Below, piece after piece: positions 6,918 through 9,255 of a DNA stretch of 9,255 nt. Numbering within the stretch: the first letter of the stretch is position 1; each line of letters opens with the position of its first letter. Both the position numbers and the translations under genes were made by a program. Source of the stretch: an uncultured Acetobacteraceae bacterium (GTDB taxonomy: Bacteria; Pseudomonadota; Alphaproteobacteria; Acetobacterales; Acetobacteraceae). Location of the stretch: positions 1-9,255 of the forward strand of contig CAIMEK010000148.1 in the NCBI GenBank assembly GCA_903839965.1, in the 5' to 3' direction. The notes under the pieces were generated by a model, which saw nothing but the letters and a program-made list of their open reading frames with translations, searched no databases and was not told the origin of the DNA.

Positions 6918-6950
6918 TCAGGCCGCCGGGTGGAGGTTTTCGAGGCGCAT
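6918..6950 (-). CDS. Possible 10-codon leader peptide before the sigma gene
   Basis: An ATG at 6950 opens a frame reading MRLENLHPAA and ending in TGA 5 bp before the sigma ATG. Such close spacing could couple translation of the sigma gene, whose own ribosome binding site is poor. Only a weak AGG-like site precedes the leader, and a frame this short arises easily by chance. Confidence 0.2.
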   Translation of the reverse strand: MRLENLHPAA

Positions 6951-7051
6951 GCTGCCGACCTGACGGTTGACGGGAAGCCTTATGGCGGTCTTTGCCGGTC
7001 CGGCGAGGTCACGATCGTGCGCCATGTCCGATCGCCGGTGTCGCGAAGCGT

Positions 7052-7079
7052 GCGACGCCCGCGAGCGCCGGGATATTTC
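7052..7079 (-). promoter_or_regulatory. Candidate ECF promoter of the sigma gene (autoregulation)
   Basis: On the minus strand the site reads GAAATA-N16-CGTCGC. It differs by one base in each hexamer from the exact GGAATA-N16-CGTCGA found upstream of the lipoprotein gene and of yceI. Predicted transcription would start near 7045, about 130 bp before the sigma ATG. ECF sigma factors commonly drive their own operons. Confidence 0.5.
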
Positions 7080-7117
7080 GGCACACATGCGTGATCGCGA
7101 TCGAAGCTTATGGAGAT

Positions 7118-7145
7118 GGAATAAGGCGGCGGCGGCGGGCGTCGA
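7118..7145 (+). promoter_or_regulatory. Candidate ECF promoter of the lipoprotein gene
   Basis: GGAATA (7118-7123), a 16-bp G+C-rich spacer, then CGTCGA (7140-7145). Both hexamers and the spacing are identical to the site upstream of yceI. GGAA-type -35 and CGTC-type -10 elements are characteristic of ECF sigma promoters. Transcription would start near 7152, about 90 bp before the gene. Confidence 0.65.
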
Positions 7146-7240
7146 TGGATCTCCGGGCGTCACGTCAGGGTGCGGCGATGGCACGCGCAGGCCGAGGGGC
7201 TCCGGACCGTCAACGTCCCTCATCGAAAAGGAGACACCGA

Positions 7241-7402
7241 ATGAGCAGGATTTTCGCAGCCATGCTGGTGGCGAACCTTGGGCTGCTGTTGCTGAGCGGT
7301 TGTTCGGGCAGCGCCTGGAATTCCACCAACCCGTCGATGTCGTCGAATGCCACCACCGAGCAGAACGGCGGCGGTGGCGGCGGCGGAAGTGGCGGCTACT
7401 GA
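7241..7402 (+). CDS. Small Gly-rich predicted lipoprotein
   Basis: The 53-residue product has a short N-terminal hydrophobic segment (about 4-19) ending in the lipobox LLSGC, so Cys21 would be lipidated after signal peptidase II cleavage. The mature part is only 33 residues: Ser/Asn/Thr-rich, then a run of Gly (43-49) and a final GGY. A strong AAGGAG ribosome binding site precedes the ATG, which settles the start over a longer frame opening further upstream. It is divergent from the sigma gene and preceded by a candidate ECF promoter, suggesting it is a target of that sigma factor. No family is recognised and its function is unknown. An envelope-stress role is inferred from context only. Confidence 0.7.
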   Translation: MSRIFAAMLVANLGLLLLSGCSGSAWNSTNPSMSSNATTEQNGGGGGGGSGGY

Positions 7403-7416
7403 GGCCGGATGCCACC

Positions 7417-7461
7417 CCGCGCGCACCCGCTCCATTCAGGCCGAATGGCGGGTGCGCGCGG
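7417..7461. terminator. Long hairpin between convergent genes
   Basis: An outer 13-bp stem (7417-7429 with 7449-7461) and an inner 6-bp stem (7432-7437 with 7443-7448) enclose a 5-nt loop. The only interruption is a 2-nt bulge at 7430-7431. It lies between the convergent lipoprotein and cytochrome genes and overlaps the last codons and stop of the cytochrome gene. Neither side has a T-run, so it may act as a bidirectional barrier or 3'-end stabiliser more than as a classical intrinsic terminator. Confidence 0.55.
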
Positions 7462-8011
7462 TTCGCCACCGCCATATCGTCGCGAGCGGGGCAATGCCGC
7501 GCAGGTGGTTGTGCAGCGCCGCCAGGGCGTGCCCGGCGGCCAGCACGTCGAGCAGGATGGCGGCGGCGCGATGGACCAGCCGAAGCAGGGTGAATGCCCC
7601 CTCATGCGGGCCGACGACATGCGGCACCCGGATAAAGCCGAGGAAGAATGTGGGGATTTCGGCAGGTGCCGTGGCAGCGGTGAAATAGCCGAGCACCGGT
7701 ACCGCGACCAGCAGCACGTAGAGCGCCGCATGGACGACCCGGGCCGCACGCCGTTGCCAGGGCGGCAGCAGCGCGCTGGCGGCGGGGCGCCCTCGCCGCG
7801 CGCGCAGCACCAGGCGGGCCAAGGTGGCGAGGAAGGCGGCGATACCGAGGGTTTTGTGCAGCTGGTAGAGCAGGAACTTCAGCAACAACTGCGCCAGCGG
7901 CACGCCGGCCATCGGCCACGCCACGGCGAACGCTGCGACCACGCAGGCGGCGGTGAGGCCGTGCAGGCGTCGCTGCGCGAGGCTCCAGTCGCGCGGCAGC
8001 TCAGCCGGCAT
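7436..8011 (-). CDS. Cytochrome b561 family membrane protein
   Basis: The 191-residue product is a predicted four-helix di-heme membrane cytochrome of the bacterial b561 (CybB/YceJ) type, which passes electrons between the quinone pool and periplasmic partners. Hydrophobic segments lie at about 14-33, 48-68, 92-111 and 141-168. Candidate heme ligands are His17 (RRLHGLT), His52 (YQLHKTLG), His147 (RLVHRAA) and His161 (AAGHAL). The 14-residue step between the last two fits the family pattern as I recall it. His94 is also available. The start at 8011 lies inside the yceI stop region (11-bp overlap), indicating coupled translation; upstream in-frame codons only read yceI sequence out of frame. 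In E. coli yceI and yceJ, a b561 homologue, are also adjacent, although in the opposite order. Confidence 0.88.
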   Translation of the reverse strand: MPAELPRDWSLAQRRLHGLTAACVVAAFAVAWPMAGVPLAQLLLKFLLYQLHKTLGIAAFLATLARLVLRARRGRPAASALLPPWQRRAARVVHAALYVLLVAVPVLGYFTAATAPAEIPTFFLGFIRVPHVVGPHEGAFTLLRLVHRAAAILLDVLAAGHALAALHNHLRGIAPLATIWRWRTARTRHSA

Positions 8012-8639
8012 GCGGCGTGGCGGCAAGCGCGATGCGCGCATGGATCGTGATGTCCACGTTATCGGAAATGAAGGCTGGCTCTGCGACCATGCCGAATGCC
8101 GAACGGCGTAGCCCACCCGTGACGACGAAGTCGGTAACTTCGGCGCCGCCGGCGGCGGCATCGGGACCCCGGTTGGTCAATATGGCGTTCAGGGTGGCGG
8201 GCTGCACCACGCCGCGGATTTCGAGCAGGCCGCCGATGCGGTAGCGGCCCGGTGCGATCGCCTCGACCGCGGCGCTGGTGAACTTCACGTCGGGATGGCG
8301 CCGCACGTCGAAGAAATCCGGCGAGCGGAGCATGTCCGCGGCATCCTGCCACGCCATGTCCACCGACGCGGCATCGACATCCACGGCGATGCTGGTGCGC
8401 TCGGGGTGCGCCTCGTCGATGACCAGCGTGGCGACGAAGCGTCTGAACCGGCCTTGCGAGGCGAACAGCCCGAGATGGCGGACCGAGAACTCGATGGTGC
8501 TGTAGCGCGGATCGAGCGCGTAGCGGTTGCCGGCGCTGGCGGCGTGCGGCGTTAGTCCCCATCCGCAGGCCCCGAGCAGCAGCATGCGCCGGCCAAGCGC
8601 CGGGTGGCCCCTTTCGATCCGCGACAGGTTTGCAGCCAC
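8001..8639 (-). CDS. yceI: YceI-family periplasmic protein with a Tat-type signal
   Basis: The 212-residue product is a predicted periplasmic lipocalin-like protein. YceI proteins bind polyisoprenoid or quinone-like lipids in a beta-barrel. The N-terminus has a twin-arginine motif (GRRMLLLGACG, Arg17-Arg18), a hydrophobic stretch and a likely cleavage after AASA (residue 36). The mature part shows the family pattern: YALDPRYSTIEFSVRHLG, then SQGRFRRFVATLVID, SPDFFDVRRHPDVKF, and near the end RRSAFGMV and VDITIHARI. The GTG at 8639 is chosen because GGAGG lies 4 bp upstream; a later ATG at 8585 would remove the arginine pair. A candidate ECF promoter lies about 40 bp upstream. Coupling to cytochrome b561 suggests a shared electron-transfer or quinone-related role. 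An LGAC sequence resembles a lipobox, but the Tat/signal peptidase I reading fits better. Confidence 0.9.
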   Translation of the reverse strand: MAANLSRIERGHPALGRRMLLLGACGWGLTPHAASAGNRYALDPRYSTIEFSVRHLGLFASQGRFRRFVATLVIDEAHPERTSIAVDVDAASVDMAWQDAADMLRSPDFFDVRRHPDVKFTSAAVEAIAPGRYRIGGLLEIRGVVQPATLNAILTNRGPDAAAGGAEVTDFVVTGGLRRSAFGMVAEPAFISDNVDITIHARIALAATPHAG

Positions 8640-8680
8640 GTAGCCTCCATATCCCCGGTTCCGCCGGCGTCGTGCAAGGA

Positions 8681-8708
8681 TCGACGCGGCAGCGGCAGCA
8701 GCTATTCC
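8681..8708 (-). promoter_or_regulatory. Candidate ECF promoter of yceI-cytochrome b561
   Basis: On the minus strand the site reads GGAATA-N16-CGTCGA, the same two hexamers and spacing as the site at 7118-7145. Transcription would start near 8674, giving a leader of about 35 nt with GGAGG before the GTG start. Two exact copies of a 12-base fixed pattern, each placed correctly upstream of a gene in the right orientation, are unlikely by chance in 9 kb. Confidence 0.65.
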
Positions 8709-8776
8709 CCAACACCTGTGGGCGGGGAAAGGCTGCGCTCAGGGGAACCGATAGCGGCTTGTCGAGAAAGTGGGGA

Positions 8777-8826
8777 TGGTGGGCGATAGTGGGATTGAAC
8801 CACTGACCTCCCCCGTGTCAGGGGCG
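8777..8826 (-). other. Truncated tRNA-Val(GAC) 3' fragment, probable attachment site
   Basis: The minus strand carries the 3' part of a tRNA. It has loop CTGACAC with anticodon GAC, anticodon-stem 3' strand GGGGG, variable loop AGGTC, and T-arm AGTGG-TTCAATC-CCACT (perfect 5-bp stem). It ends with acceptor 3' strand ATCGCCC, discriminator A and encoded CCA. The D-arm and the 5' acceptor strand (expected GGGCGAT) are missing: upstream sequence becomes AT-rich and unrelated. The anticodon stem has a G-G mismatch at its second pair, suggesting homology fades there. A tRNA 3' end beside a tyrosine recombinase gene is the classic attachment-site arrangement of integrated islands or phages. It is not a functional tRNA gene. 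Confidence 0.8.
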
Positions 8827-8833
8827 AGCGCGT

Positions 8834-8852
8834 GGTTATATTATCGGTTATA
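8834..8852. repeat. AT-rich direct repeats beside the att site
   Basis: GGTTATA occurs at 8834-8840 and 8846-8852, 12 bp apart start to start, in an AT-rich strip (8834-8858) that contrasts with the GC-rich surroundings. It lies between the tRNA fragment and the recombinase stop codon. Recombinase arm-type or excisionase binding sites often look like this, but two short repeats are weak evidence. Confidence 0.35.
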
Positions 8853-8862
8853 AATTAAGGTC

Positions 8863-9255
8863 TTATGCGATGGCGCTTGCAGGCTGCACTGATTTTGCAC
8901 CGTCGATGCCGAAACATTCGAGCCAGGCCTTTACCTCCGGTTCGTAGGCGGCAGGGAGCAGGTGGGCATAGACCTGCACCTGTTTGACGCTGGCCCAGCC
9001 GCCCCAGATCTGCAGCCGGAGCAAGTCATGGTGCAGGGCATACTGCCAGGTGGCAGCTGCGTGTCGGAGATCGTGAGGGCGCAGCTCAGGCAGCCAGACG
9101 CGGCGCTCGACGCCGGCCGCGCTGGTCCAGGACTTCCATCGGCCCAGCAGGCCCGCGCGGCGGCAGGCGCCGGACCAAGCCGTGCGGATCTGGCCGCCGC
9201 CGGCGCGACCGGTGTCGCGGTAGGCGGCGCCAATGCGGGCGCGCGAGCCGTCGCG
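8863..9255 (-). CDS. Tyrosine recombinase / integrase, C-terminal part
   Basis: The frame is open from the right edge of the window to TAA at 8863-8865, giving the last 130 residues; the start lies outside. This is the catalytic domain of a phage/island-type tyrosine recombinase, which integrates and excises DNA at an attachment site. Numbering from the edge, HDLRH at 61-65 supplies the His-x-x-Arg pair (His61, Arg64), GGWASVKQVQVYAHL at 85-99 supplies Trp87 in the position often held by His, and Tyr96 is the nucleophile. The spacings (23 from Arg to Trp, 9 from Trp to Tyr) match those of Cre as I remember it. The first catalytic Arg and the DNA-binding N-terminal domain are off the window. 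Its stop codon is about 37 bp from the tRNA-Val fragment, so this is probably the integrase of the element extending rightward. Confidence 0.88.
   Translation of the reverse strand, partial: RDGSRARIGAAYRDTGRAGGGQIRTAWSGACRRAGLLGRWKSWTSAAGVERRVWLPELRPHDLRHAAATWQYALHHDLLRLQIWGGWASVKQVQVYAHLLPAAYEPEVKAWLECFGIDGAKSVQPASAIA

Larger units (their letters stand above)
6951..7240. other. Divergent promoter region between sigma and lipoprotein genes
   Basis: About 290 bp with no supportable gene. It holds the candidate ECF promoters at 7052-7079 (-) and 7118-7145 (+), a perfect 10-bp palindrome CACGATCGTG at 7010-7019 in the predicted sigma leader, and the lipoprotein ribosome binding site AAGGAG near 7228-7233. 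Confidence 0.6.

Noticed and set aside
7316..7335. GGAATT followed by CGTCGA inside the lipoprotein gene as a further ECF promoter
   Set aside because: The spacing is only 9 bp and the site is intragenic with no gene correctly placed downstream.
8777..8852. A complete tRNA-Val gene on the minus strand
   Set aside because: Only the anticodon arm, variable loop, T-arm and 3' acceptor fit. The sequence where the D-arm should be is AT-rich with no GG, and the 5' acceptor strand pairs at only about four of seven positions.
1..9255. CRISPR array, rRNA, or a transposase-bearing insertion sequence
   Set aside because: No regularly spaced repeats, rRNA-like sequence or transposase frame was seen on either strand.

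Overview
The window is GC-rich with strongly G/C-ending codons. It encodes an OmpA-type outer-membrane protein, an ECF sigma/anti-sigma pair, and a cytochrome b561 next to a YceI protein. This suits an alphaproteobacterium, perhaps Rhodospirillales/Acetobacteraceae, but that placement is inferred from gene style and not from any database match.

Layout. (1) 1-379: a 106-bp dispersed repeat (copy A, 22-127), no convincing gene, and the terminator of the next gene. (2) 380-1384 (-): OmpA-family porin-like protein, with a long upstream region holding palindromes. (3) 1829-3954 (+): two overlapping Gfo/Idh/MocA oxidoreductase genes. (4) 3952-4057: repeat copy B, inverted relative to copy A, filling the gap between convergent genes. 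(5) 4068-6912 (-): ECF sigma factor, then anti-sigma factor, then an ALDH7-type aldehyde dehydrogenase. The sigma gene carries an in-frame TAG. (6) 7241-7402 (+): a tiny Gly-rich lipoprotein divergent from the sigma gene. (7) 7436-8639 (-): a translationally coupled pair, a YceI-like protein with a Tat-type signal followed by cytochrome b561. (8) 8777-9255: a truncated tRNA-Val(GAC) 3' end, an AT-rich strip and the C-terminal part of a tyrosine recombinase running off the window. This is probably the edge of an integrated element lying to the right.

How it fits together. Three promoter-like sites share GGAATA-N16-CGTCGA or a close variant. One precedes the lipoprotein gene, one precedes yceI-b561, and one (two mismatches) precedes the sigma gene itself. 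They suggest a small autoregulated ECF regulon acting on envelope and redox proteins. The sigma gene has an amber codon at the end of region 2, while the anti-sigma gene and the target promoters look intact. The regulon is therefore either recently broken, rescued by readthrough or a split sigma, or affected by a base-call error.
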